The position numbers were made by a program, and so were the translations under genes. Below, piece after piece: positions 1-5,928 of a stretch of DNA of 6,563 bases. The stretch comes from an uncultured Limosilactobacillus sp. Lineage in GTDB: Bacteria > Bacillota > Bacilli > Lactobacillales > Lactobacillaceae. Every line of letters starts with the position of its first letter. Position 1 is the first letter of the stretch. The stretch is from assembly GCA_944326735.1 (NCBI GenBank), contig CALVFC010000085.1:1-6563 (forward strand). The letters run 5' to 3'. The notes beneath the pieces were generated by a model that saw only the letters and a program-made list of their open reading frames with translations, searched no databases and was not told the DNA's origin.

Positions 1-200
1 TCATGTAAGCTCCGCCGAATCTTTTCTGGGTCACGGGCCTTATCAGTCAGGGCCTGTTGATCAGCAATCATAATGAAGGTCTTGTACTTGCCAGTATTTT
101 GTAATTCCACCCGATTTTTCAATGAACCCACATAGTGACCAATGTGTAACTTTCCTGTTGGCCGATCACCGGTTAAAATTGTGTTTGTTTTCTTCGTCAT
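1..200 (-). CDS. trpS: Tryptophanyl-tRNA synthetase, N-terminal part (66 codons, cut by window edge)
   Basis: This cytoplasmic class I aminoacyl-tRNA synthetase charges tRNA-Trp with tryptophan. Reading the minus strand from the ATG at 200-198 gives a protein starting [20 protein letters not shown]. The [18 protein letters not shown] stretch is the characteristic TrpS start and contains the class I HIGH ATP-binding signature (residues 20-23). It is followed by the helix-rich segment with [17 protein letters not shown], also typical of TrpS. The start is supported by an AAGGAGTG ribosome binding site (214-207) six bases upstream. A T-box leader with a UGG specifier precedes the gene, which independently supports tryptophan over the related tyrosine enzyme. 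Only about one fifth of the usual length of roughly 330-340 residues is present; the KMSKS motif and C-terminus lie outside the window. Confidence 0.96.
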   Translation of the reverse strand, partial: MTKKTNTILTGDRPTGKLHIGHYVGSLKNRVELQNTGKYKTFIMIADQQALTDKARDPEKIRRSLH

Positions 201-219
201 TGTTATCACTCCTTGAAAT

Positions 220-257
220 AAAAAAGGTCCTATTAATCCTTAATAGACTAATAGGAC
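220..257 (-). terminator. T-box-controlled intrinsic terminator before trpS
   Basis: On the minus strand GTCCTATTA (257-249) pairs perfectly with TAATAGGAC (235-227) around a 13-nt loop, followed at once by C and six T residues (225-220). The 5' arm also holds the CCTA that the T-box antiterminator uses, so the two folds are mutually exclusive. The hairpin ends just before the trpS ribosome binding site, so this is premature termination control and not the end of an upstream gene. Confidence 0.92.
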
Positions 258-392
258 GCTTGCGCGCGGTGCCACCTAAATTGTAACTAGCAATTAGTTA
301 CCACTCATTACTTTATTTAACTGTAACCAATTCGTGCTTTGGGAACCTTCACACCAACCGTTCCTCGCTGTTCTCACACTACTGAACAGCTA
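220..392 (-). promoter_or_regulatory. T-box riboswitch (tRNA-Trp responsive) in the trpS leader
   Basis: This leader RNA reads uncharged tRNA-Trp and permits read-through into trpS when tryptophan charging is low. On the minus strand, Stem I has a 7-bp basal helix (TAGCTGT at 392-386 with ACAGTTA at 324-318, one G-U). The specifier loop follows, with AGTA on the 5' side (383-380) and CGAAT plus TGG on the 3' side, so the specifier is TGG at 329-327, the Trp codon. A distal hairpin carries GGTTGGTGTGAAGG. Stem III is GTAACTA/TAGTTAC (301-295 with 289-283). The T-box proper is AGGTGGCACCGCG at 277-265. Its bulge reads TGGC, which would pair with the tRNA end GCCA, matching the G discriminator of bacterial tRNA-Trp. 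The antiterminator pairs TAGG and GCGC with CCTA and GCGT downstream, excluding the terminator hairpin. The pairings were found by hand, not by a covariance model. Confidence 0.93.
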
Positions 393-407
393 TTATTTTA
401 ATCCATG

Positions 408-434
408 ATGATATAAAAAAGCAAGCAACGGCAA
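408..434 (-). promoter_or_regulatory. Possible trpS promoter
   Basis: On the minus strand TTGCCG (434-429) and TATCAT (413-408) are separated by 15 bp. Initiation from this -10 would fall near 401, about ten bases before the T-box basal helix begins at 392, which is where the leader should start. The short spacer and imperfect boxes make the assignment tentative. The alternative TAAAAT closer to the gene would start transcription inside the basal helix and is less likely. Confidence 0.35.
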
Positions 435-442
435 GAGTCCTG

Positions 443-448
443 TATAAT
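443..448 (+). promoter_or_regulatory. -10 box of the methyltransferase promoter
   Basis: A perfect TATAAT lies 29 bp upstream of the methyltransferase ATG, giving a predicted leader of about 23 nt that includes the ribosome binding site AAGGGAG (464-470). No convincing TTGACA-like -35 box is seen 16-18 bp upstream. That position falls next to the presumed -35 of the divergent trpS promoter, so the two promoters may overlap. Confidence 0.45.
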
Positions 449-477
449 AGACCTAATCATTCTAAGGGAGAGTATTT

Positions 478-1449
478 ATGAAATCAAAGCGCAATAAGAC
501 AATTGATTTTGATTTAGCACATGCGCCTCAGGGGGTCCTAGATAAAATTATTGACCTCGATCACCAGCACCAGGTTGATCCAACAATGCTACGTGATCAT
601 GTTGTTCATGGTGATTCTTTTCAAATCTTAGGCCAGCTACCTCCGGCCAGCGTTGACTTGGCCTTAATCGACCCGCCTTACAACCTGGACAAGCACTATG
701 ATGGCCTCAATTTTAAACAGATGGATGACCAGCAATATCAGCAATATACCGCCCGGTGGGTTAAGGCAGTTCTCCCACTCCTAAAGCCCACCGCGAGCGT
801 TTACGTGTTTGCGGACTGGCAAACGAGTATTGCCCTTGCACCGCTCCTCAGTCAATACTTCACCATCCAAAATCGCATTACCTGGCAACGTGAAAAGGGT
901 CGCGGCGCTAAAGCAAATTGGAAGAACAGTATGGAAGATATCTGGTTTCTTACCAAGGATCCCCGCCACTATACCTTCAATATCGACGATGTAAAGCAGC
1001 GACGCCAAGTGATCGCTCCTTATCGCAAAAACGGGCATGCTAAGGATTGGCAGGAAACCAAGCGAGGCCGCTTCCGTGATACTTTGCCATCTAACTTTTG
1101 GGACGACATCTCGATTCCCTATTGGTCAATGGCCGAGAATACCGGCCACCCGACGCAAAAGCCAGAAAAATTGATGGCAAAAGTAATCCTTGCTTCTTCT
1201 AATCCTGGTGACCTCATTCTGGACCCCTTTGCGGGTGCTGGTTCCAGCCTTGTGACCGCCAAAAAATTGGGCCGCCACTTTATCGGCATTGAACAAAGTT
1301 TACTTTACTGTGCTTGGGGACAATACCGGTTAGATATGGCAGACCACAATTCACGGATCCAGGGTTACACTGATGGGGTTTTCTGGGAACGGAACACCAT
1401 GGCACAACAGAAAAAACTTATTAATAAGCAAAAAAAATCGGCTAAATAA
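478..1449 (+). CDS. Site-specific DNA methyltransferase, beta-class, probably N6-adenine
   Basis: This 323-residue enzyme probably transfers a methyl group from S-adenosylmethionine to adenine in a specific DNA site. Catalytic motif IV, DPPY, is at residues 65-68 within LALIDPPYNL; the initial D favours N6-adenine over N4-cytosine, where SPPY is usual. The AdoMet-binding motifs come later: HPTQKP (motif X, 224-229), then DPFAGAGSS (motif I, 249-257), and IGIEQ nearby. The order IV, variable region, X, I defines the beta class. The region between about 140 and 220, including RGAKANWKNSMEDIW and NFWDDISIPYW, is the likely target recognition domain; I cannot read its sequence specificity. The C-terminal tail is rich in lysine and glutamine. 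The start is supported by AAGGGAG seven bases upstream. It is divergent from trpS and convergent with the melA operon, and no endonuclease gene lies beside it in the window, so it looks like an orphan methylase or one part of a system with distant partners. Confidence 0.92.
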   Translation: MKSKRNKTIDFDLAHAPQGVLDKIIDLDHQHQVDPTMLRDHVVHGDSFQILGQLPPASVDLALIDPPYNLDKHYDGLNFKQMDDQQYQQYTARWVKAVLPLLKPTASVYVFADWQTSIALAPLLSQYFTIQNRITWQREKGRGAKANWKNSMEDIWFLTKDPRHYTFNIDDVKQRRQVIAPYRKNGHAKDWQETKRGRFRDTLPSNFWDDISIPYWSMAENTGHPTQKPEKLMAKVILASSNPGDLILDPFAGAGSSLVTAKKLGRHFIGIEQSLLYCAWGQYRLDMADHNSRIQGYTDGVFWERNTMAQQKKLINKQKKSAK

Positions 1450-1464
1450 TTAGCCGATTTTTTT
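1431..1464. terminator. Bidirectional intrinsic terminator between methyltransferase and melA
   Basis: An A-tract, then ATCGGCTAA, a short ATAA loop and TTAGCCGAT followed by a T-tract form a near-perfect hairpin of up to 15 bp (1431-1445 with 1450-1464). Read on either strand it ends in a run of T residues, so it can terminate both convergent transcripts. It contains the last codons and the TAA stop (1447-1449) of the methyltransferase and ends four bases from the melA stop codon (1471-1469). Confidence 0.92.
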
Positions 1465-1468
1465 TGTG

Positions 1469-3691
1469 TTACTTAGCTTCTTTAATGATAAAGGTCCGTT
1501 CACTGAAGTCTGATGCTGGTTTCGGTGAAGCAGTCCGGTCCATGATCCGGGGAACAAAGTAACCAGCATTCATCAATTCTGCACCAGAGAACTTTTCGCT
1601 GCTGCCGTTAATGGTGTACTTCTTCTTTGGATCCAATCCAGTGAAGTACGTCCGAATGTAAGCAGGATTTGGTCCGTTCAAGATTTGGAAACGAGTAGCA
1701 ATTGCGAGGCTCTGGTCATCGTTAACCACTTGCCAACCGTAAACATTGTCATTATCCGTGTCGGGGTTATCTAACCGGTAGAACGTCCCAAACTGGTAAA
1801 GGTGACGGTATTGCTTATAGAAGGCCACTTGCTTCTTGATCGTTGCCAGATCGTCGTGAGCCATCTTAGTAATATCAAGTTCATACCCAAAGGCCCCAAA
1901 GTAAGCAACTGCCGCCCGGGTCGCCAGGGAGGTTAACCGACCAACCTGGTCATTTGGTACCGCAGAAACGTGGGCACCCCACATTGATGGCCGGTAGCCA
2001 TATGAAGTTCCATCCTGAATCTTGATCCGTTCAACGGCATCCGTATCATCAGAGCACCATGCTTGCGGTGCGTAGTACATCATTCCAAGGTCGAAACGAC
2101 CACCACCAGAAGCACAGGATTCAAAGAGAACGTCTGGGAAGGCCTTCGTCAGGCGGTCATACAGTTGGTAAACACCGAGGATATAGCGGTGACTGAATTC
2201 AAGTTGTTGGTCAGCTGGTAATTGAGCGCCAAACATCTCAGTGATGTTCCGGTTCATATCCCACTTAATGTAGTCCAGCTTCGTCTGCTTAATTACCGTG
2301 CTCATCCGGGTAACCAGGTAATCAACAACTTCTTGCCGCGTCATATCCAAGACAAATTGGTTCCGGGCCGGTGTGTTATGACGACCAGGTGTCGAAATCA
2401 TCCAGTCTGGGTGCTTCTGGTACAACTTACTGTCGATGGAAATCATTTCTGGTTCAAACCATAAGCCAAACTTCATCCCTTCAGCATGGACCTTGTCCGC
2501 AAAGCCAGAAATACCGTTGGTGAACTTCTTCTGGTCAACAAACCAGTCACCGAGACTAGAACGGTCGTCATCACGGTGCCCAAACCAGCCGTCATCGAGG
2601 ACAAACATTTCGATACCCAGCTGCTTGGCCTGCTTAACAATCTTCATTAACTTGGCTTCATTGAAGTCCATAAACGTGGCTTCCCAGTTATTAATCAGGA
2701 TTGGCCGGTCTTCATGAGCAAAGTGCGGGTTAATTAAGTGGTCTTGGTAAAAGGCCCCCATTTGTTGACTCAGTTGGTTCAGCCCATTGTTGGTGAAACT
2801 CATAACTGCTTCCGGTGTTTGGAACTGAGCGCCCTTCTTCAATTGCCAGCCAAATTCGTCAGGGTTAATTCCCACAAGAACCCGAGTCGTATCAAATTGA
2901 TCGACTTCCACAGAGTCCAAGAAGTTGCCTGAATAAACCAGGTTAAAGCCAAAGGCAGCCCCCTGGTTGTTGTCAGTATGCTTACGAGCCAGGATAAAGA
3001 ATGGGTTTTGCTGGTGACTAGAAGCGGTCCGCAAACTCGAAATGCTTTGCACACCAGAACGCAATGGTGTCCGGATCAGGTGCCTTTCCCGAGCCCATGT
3101 TCCGGAGAACTGCAGCATATCGTAATCAGCATCTGGCAGGTCAAGTTGGGCACTTAAAGCCCGATTGATGGTTACTTGGTCACCATGGTTTATGAAGGTC
3201 GTCGAACGGACAATCACATCTTCAGCAGCGAAGATCGTGTAGTGAAGTTCCATTGTTAGTTTGGCCAGGTGGTCCACTAACTTAACAGTCAGCGTTTGGG
3301 CATCCTGACCCTCGTCATCAAAGGTCGACGGTTGGTCTGCTAACCGTTGCTTACCATCAGCGATCTGGTAATTCTGGTATTCAAATTCTGATGTCCGGGA
3401 CCCATTAGGATAGGTAATTTGAAAGGCTGGGTAACGATAATCACCCTTGCCAAAGCCGGCATATTCCTGCTTAACCAGTTCCAATTGGAAGTCTGACTGT
3501 TCAATCGTCAGCGTGTTTGTACAATCGTGTTCTTCACGACTGGCTAAGTTTTGATAAGCCGCCTTCACTGGGATCCGTGAACCATAGTACAGTTGACCAG
3601 GCATGCCGTTTTCCAGAATTTGGAAAACATAGCTAGTGTGGTCAGTCTGTAAGTGAAAGACTTGTTGTTCTTCATTGACGTGAATACTCAT
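1469..3691 (-). CDS. melA: Alpha-galactosidase, glycoside hydrolase family 36 (MelA type)
   Basis: This 740-residue enzyme hydrolyses terminal alpha-1,6-galactosyl residues of melibiose, raffinose and stachyose to free galactose, by a retaining mechanism. The length is typical of bacterial GH36 enzymes. An N-terminal beta-rich domain (about 1-330) leads into the (beta/alpha)8 barrel. Motifs visible in order: NNWEATF (334-340), LDDGWFG (365-371), WFEPEM (411-416), YIKWDMNR (474-481) with nucleophile Asp478, CASGGGR (526-532) for substrate binding, and WCSDDTDA (545-552) with acid/base Asp548. From memory these two numbers equal those of Geobacillus AgaA. A C-terminal beta domain follows from about 650. 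There is no signal peptide, so it acts in the cytoplasm on imported sugar. The ATG at 3691-3689 has AAAGGGG about ten bases upstream. It follows the symporter gene by 45 bp on the same strand with no terminator between, so the two are probably one operon. Confidence 0.97.
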   Translation of the reverse strand: MSIHVNEEQQVFHLQTDHTSYVFQILENGMPGQLYYGSRIPVKAAYQNLASREEHDCTNTLTIEQSDFQLELVKQEYAGFGKGDYRYPAFQITYPNGSRTSEFEYQNYQIADGKQRLADQPSTFDDEGQDAQTLTVKLVDHLAKLTMELHYTIFAAEDVIVRSTTFINHGDQVTINRALSAQLDLPDADYDMLQFSGTWARERHLIRTPLRSGVQSISSLRTASSHQQNPFFILARKHTDNNQGAAFGFNLVYSGNFLDSVEVDQFDTTRVLVGINPDEFGWQLKKGAQFQTPEAVMSFTNNGLNQLSQQMGAFYQDHLINPHFAHEDRPILINNWEATFMDFNEAKLMKIVKQAKQLGIEMFVLDDGWFGHRDDDRSSLGDWFVDQKKFTNGISGFADKVHAEGMKFGLWFEPEMISIDSKLYQKHPDWMISTPGRHNTPARNQFVLDMTRQEVVDYLVTRMSTVIKQTKLDYIKWDMNRNITEMFGAQLPADQQLEFSHRYILGVYQLYDRLTKAFPDVLFESCASGGGRFDLGMMYYAPQAWCSDDTDAVERIKIQDGTSYGYRPSMWGAHVSAVPNDQVGRLTSLATRAAVAYFGAFGYELDITKMAHDDLATIKKQVAFYKQYRHLYQFGTFYRLDNPDTDNDNVYGWQVVNDDQSLAIATRFQILNGPNPAYIRTYFTGLDPKKKYTINGSSEKFSGAELMNAGYFVPRIMDRTASPKPASDFSERTFIIKEAK

Positions 3692-3723
3692 GAGAATGTA
3701 ACCCCTTTCAAATGTCTGATTTT

Positions 3724-3729
3724 ATTATA
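3724..3729 (-). promoter_or_regulatory. Possible internal -10 box upstream of melA
   Basis: A perfect TATAAT on the minus strand lies in the 45-bp gap between the symporter and melA, 32 bp upstream of the melA start. The hexamer 17 bp further upstream (TGGTAC) fits a -35 box poorly. It could allow weak separate melA expression, or be a chance match in an AT-rich gap. Confidence 0.2.
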
Positions 3730-3736
3730 ACGTTCT

Positions 3737-5665
3737 CTAACCTTGAGTACCAGAATCCTTCTGAATAGCAACTTGTAAAACATTATCAGGGAATTTGACA
3801 TTAGTGCCCACTTTCCCGGTAACTTTAACGTCATCAAACTCTTTGCTATTCGTGACGGTTACAACAACCGTATCATCCAGACCAGCCTTCTTAATAGCGG
3901 GGTCCCAGAATTCGATCAATTCTTGTCCCTTCTTGACGTGGTCGCCATTTTCAACATAGGAAACGAACCCGGTCCCCTTCATTTTGACAGTCCCGATACC
4001 CACGTGAATTAATAGGGCAATTCCATCGTCGGTGACTAAGCCCACTGCATGCCGGGTCGTAAACATTTGCTTAACAGTGGCGTCAAATGGTGCTAAAACC
4101 CGGCCATCAGTTGGCTTAATAGCAAAGCCTTGACCAGCCTGGCCCTTAGAAAAGACGTCATCGTGGACATCAGTCAATGCTTCCAAACGACCAGTGATTG
4201 GCGTTGGAATATCAACTAATTCTTCACTACTGCTCTGCTTAATGTTCTTACCCCACGTCTTTTCTAGTTCAGCAACGATTTCAGCGTGCTTTTCTTCACT
4301 TAAGAAGACCTTCTTACCAAAGACAAAGATTGAAATAACAACGAGAACGGCTGGTACCGCAAACATCAACAGTTTGAAGTTGTGGGCTTGGGTGGCCGTG
4401 ATGGTGGATGCGGTAGCCCCAGTAGTCATCCCCGCGATGATTGCGACTTGACCAACAACCCCGTTAGCAACGGCGCCACCAAACTTATCAAGCAGGGGCC
4501 GGACAGATAAGGCTAACGATTCATCACGGTGACCAAGCTTCAACTGACCGTATTCAACAGAGTCCGTGATAACCATTAAGACAATCAGGAAGACAATCTG
4601 TTGCGGTAAGCCGAATAATGACGCCGCCAATAGTACTAATACCAGGTTATCCCCCGCAACTGAAAACAGTCCCAAACCACACAGTAAGCAAATCAAAGCA
4701 CAGGTGAAGAGGGCCTTCCGACTGAGCTTCTTGGACAGGATTGGGAACAGGGAAGTCGCCACGATTCCCAGGCAAATGTTGATTGTGGAGAAAATTGAGA
4801 AGGCTTTTGGCCGTCCCATGATGTAGGTGAAGTAGTAGACTTCCAAGGAGTTCACAATGTTAATTGCCACACAGTAGAACAGGTAGGCACATCCAACCCA
4901 CATCAGCTGGTCATTCCCGGACAATACCTTAAAGATACCGATGATCCCGACCGTATCCTTCTTGTTCTTCCGAATCGAAGAGTTAACTTCCCGGGTAAAA
5001 ATACCAACACCCCAGGCAGAAATCAGGGCCAAGAAACAAATAATCAAGGCAAACATGAACCAACCACGGTCGTCACCAGTGCTGGTTTTAGTAGCGGAGA
5101 AAAAGATTACCGCTGGCATAACCAGAATACCTACTAATCCCCCACCAATGGCTGAACCAACCCGGGCGTAGGTAGCGGTTTTTTCTCGTTCCCGCGAACT
5201 GGTTGTCAGTGACGGCAGCATTGACCAGAAGCCAACATCCTTGAATGAGTAGAAGATGTCCATCGTGATGTACAGAATCGCAAAAAGGATCAGGTAACCG
5301 ATCGCACTCTTCTTGTACAAGCCACCCATGTTAGTAAACAGCAGCAAGAGGATTACTGAAGATACCGTTCCACCGATAACAACCCACGGCCGGAAGTGTC
5401 CCCACCGTGTCTTGGTCCGGTCAATGGCATTCCCAATAAACGGATCAATAAACAATTCCACAAACCGTAGACACATGATAATCAGGGTCACGGTACTGAT
5501 CATCTTGTTATCTAACGCTTTGTTACCAGTATCAAAGAGGTGCGAAGTAATGAACATAATTAAGTATCCACAGAGCAACCCGTAGAATGAGTCATTACCA
5601 AAAGCACCAAAACTATAAGCAAGGCGTTCCCGCATGGTCATCTTGCTTTTACTATTAGTACTCAT
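3737..5665 (-). CDS. lacS: GPH-family galactoside:cation symporter with C-terminal EIIA domain (LacS/RafP type)
   Basis: This 642-residue membrane carrier couples galactoside uptake to a cation, or exchanges it for galactose. Residues about 15-450 hold roughly 12 hydrophobic segments of the MelB/LacS fold. Family motifs include ELFIDPFIGNAIDRTKTRWG (70-89), with Asp74 at the place of the sugar/cation-coupling Asp, and KLGHRDE (376-382), whose Lys376, His379 and Glu382 match in spacing the LacS residues I recall as K373/H376/E379. After a charged linker (about 451-495), residues about 500-635 form a glucose-type EIIA domain with conserved His539 (TTRHAVGL) and the phosphorylatable His554 (LLIHVGIGTV), 15 residues apart as in LacS. 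HPr-phosphate probably modulates transport through it. The start has AAGGA upstream (5675-5671). Being first in the operon with melA suggests melibiose/raffinose-type substrates, as in proteins named RafP, but lactose cannot be excluded. Confidence 0.93.
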   Translation of the reverse strand: MSTNSKSKMTMRERLAYSFGAFGNDSFYGLLCGYLIMFITSHLFDTGNKALDNKMISTVTLIIMCLRFVELFIDPFIGNAIDRTKTRWGHFRPWVVIGGTVSSVILLLLFTNMGGLYKKSAIGYLILFAILYITMDIFYSFKDVGFWSMLPSLTTSSREREKTATYARVGSAIGGGLVGILVMPAVIFFSATKTSTGDDRGWFMFALIICFLALISAWGVGIFTREVNSSIRKNKKDTVGIIGIFKVLSGNDQLMWVGCAYLFYCVAINIVNSLEVYYFTYIMGRPKAFSIFSTINICLGIVATSLFPILSKKLSRKALFTCALICLLCGLGLFSVAGDNLVLVLLAASLFGLPQQIVFLIVLMVITDSVEYGQLKLGHRDESLALSVRPLLDKFGGAVANGVVGQVAIIAGMTTGATASTITATQAHNFKLLMFAVPAVLVVISIFVFGKKVFLSEEKHAEIVAELEKTWGKNIKQSSSEELVDIPTPITGRLEALTDVHDDVFSKGQAGQGFAIKPTDGRVLAPFDATVKQMFTTRHAVGLVTDDGIALLIHVGIGTVKMKGTGFVSYVENGDHVKKGQELIEFWDPAIKKAGLDDTVVVTVTNSKEFDDVKVTGKVGTNVKFPDNVLQVAIQKDSGTQG

Positions 5666-5700
5666 AAACGTTCCTTCTCTCTAAAAATTTTCAAGCAGTT

Positions 5701-5716
5701 TTGTATCCGCTTTCAG
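5701..5716 (-). promoter_or_regulatory. Catabolite-responsive element (cre), probable CcpA site
   Basis: CTGAAAGCGGATACAA on the minus strand matches the cre consensus WTGNAANCGNWNNCAW at every defined position except the first. It sits about 5-20 bases downstream of the start predicted from the symporter -10 box, a place where CcpA usually represses by blocking transcription. It fits preferred use of glucose before alpha-galactosides. Confidence 0.75.
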
Positions 5717-5727
5717 AATTCGCAATA

Positions 5728-5756
5728 ATTATATTTGATAATCGTTTATCAATCCA
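5728..5756 (-). promoter_or_regulatory. Promoter of the symporter-melA operon
   Basis: On the minus strand a perfect TATAAT (5733-5728) lies 17 bp from a weak -35, TGGATT (5756-5751). A good -10 with a poor -35 is what an activator-dependent promoter looks like, in keeping with the divergent AraC-family gene. Predicted initiation is near 5721, giving a leader of about 55 nt. Confidence 0.6.
5735..5752. repeat. Perfect inverted repeat inside the operon promoter (candidate operator)
   Basis: TTGATAA and TTATCAA arms of 7 bp flank a 4-bp centre (TCGT on the plus strand). The repeat fills almost the whole -35/-10 spacer of the operon promoter, so a bound protein would compete with RNA polymerase. 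The symmetry fits a dimeric repressor better than a typical AraC-type activator. No binding protein is identified. Confidence 0.55.
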
Positions 5757-5774
5757 TGGTTGCTTGTACTAAAA

Positions 5775-5809
5775 AGATGCCAATTATCACACAGGACAAA
5801 TTGACATCT
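5775..5809. repeat. Imperfect inverted repeat between the divergent promoters (candidate regulator site)
   Basis: AGATGCCAATT (5775-5785) and AATTGACATCT (5799-5809) are complementary at 10 of 11 positions, with 13 bp between them and arm centres about 24 bp apart. The repeat begins about 19 bp upstream of the operon -35 box, where an activator would contact polymerase, and its right arm overlaps a TTGACA upstream of the regulator gene. It is the most plausible binding region for the divergent AraC-family protein, which is an inference from position and symmetry only. Confidence 0.45.
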
Positions 5810-5824
5810 CCTAACTCATGATCA

Positions 5825-5833
5825 TGGTATAAT
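5825..5833 (+). promoter_or_regulatory. Extended -10 promoter of the AraC-family regulator gene
   Basis: TGGTATAAT is a perfect extended -10 element. TTGACA occurs upstream (5801-5806), but the 21-bp spacer is too long for a normal -35 contact, so the extended -10 probably carries the promoter. Predicted start is near 5840, giving an unusually long leader of about 90 nt before the ATG at 5929. Confidence 0.6.
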
Positions 5834-5891
5834 GCGGGATAGAAATAATATAAGACTGAACAAATATCCATGTTAGCGTTATTTTAAAATT

Positions 5892-5905
5892 GACAAAATG
5901 GACAT
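5892..5905 (+). repeat. Second copy of a GACAAA..GACAT element in the regulator leader
   Basis: GACAAAATGGACAT resembles GACAAATTGACAT at 5795-5807, differing by one inserted base and one substitution, with AAATTGACA shared exactly (5798-5806 and 5887-5895). The upstream copy is part of the imperfect inverted repeat. The downstream copy lies in the regulator's own leader and could be a half-site for autoregulation, or chance in AT-rich DNA. Confidence 0.25.
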
Positions 5906-5928
5906 TATTACAAGGGAAAGGGATCACA

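Noticed and set aside
1..200. Tyrosyl-tRNA synthetase instead of TrpS
   Set aside because: The N-terminal [18 protein letters not shown] pattern and the UGG/UGGC T-box signals both indicate tryptophan.
367..390. Perfect 7-bp inverted repeat GCTGTTC/GAACAGC in the trpS leader as a separate hairpin or operator
   Set aside because: The same bases fit the canonical T-box Stem I (basal helix and AGTA specifier-loop strand). The local hairpin would disrupt the specifier loop, so it is at most an alternative fold.
781..1038. Antisense reading frame of 85 codons within the methyltransferase gene
   Set aside because: It is fully inside a gene with clear catalytic motifs in the other frame, has no ribosome binding site and shows no recognisable protein features.
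478..1449. A complete restriction-modification system
   Set aside because: Every substantial gene in the window was identified and none is an endonuclease or specificity subunit; only the methyltransferase is present.
2222..3054. Several 64-93-codon frames within melA, on both strands
   Set aside because: They are shadows of the GH36 coding frame, with low-complexity or implausible composition and no independent translation signals.
3725..3738. AGAGAACGTTATAA in the symporter-melA gap as a second cre site
   Set aside because: It has three mismatches to TGWAANCGNTNWCA, including conserved positions, and the sequence is better explained as AT-rich intergenic DNA with a possible -10.
4194..5585. 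Four plus-strand frames of 76-90 codons opposite the symporter
   Set aside because: The antisense of hydrophobic coding sequence commonly gives such open frames; none has a supporting ribosome binding site or family motif.
5890..5895. TTGACA as the -35 box of a second promoter for the AraC-family gene
   Set aside because: There is no -10-like hexamer 16-18 bp downstream; that position falls in the ribosome binding site region (AGGGAA).
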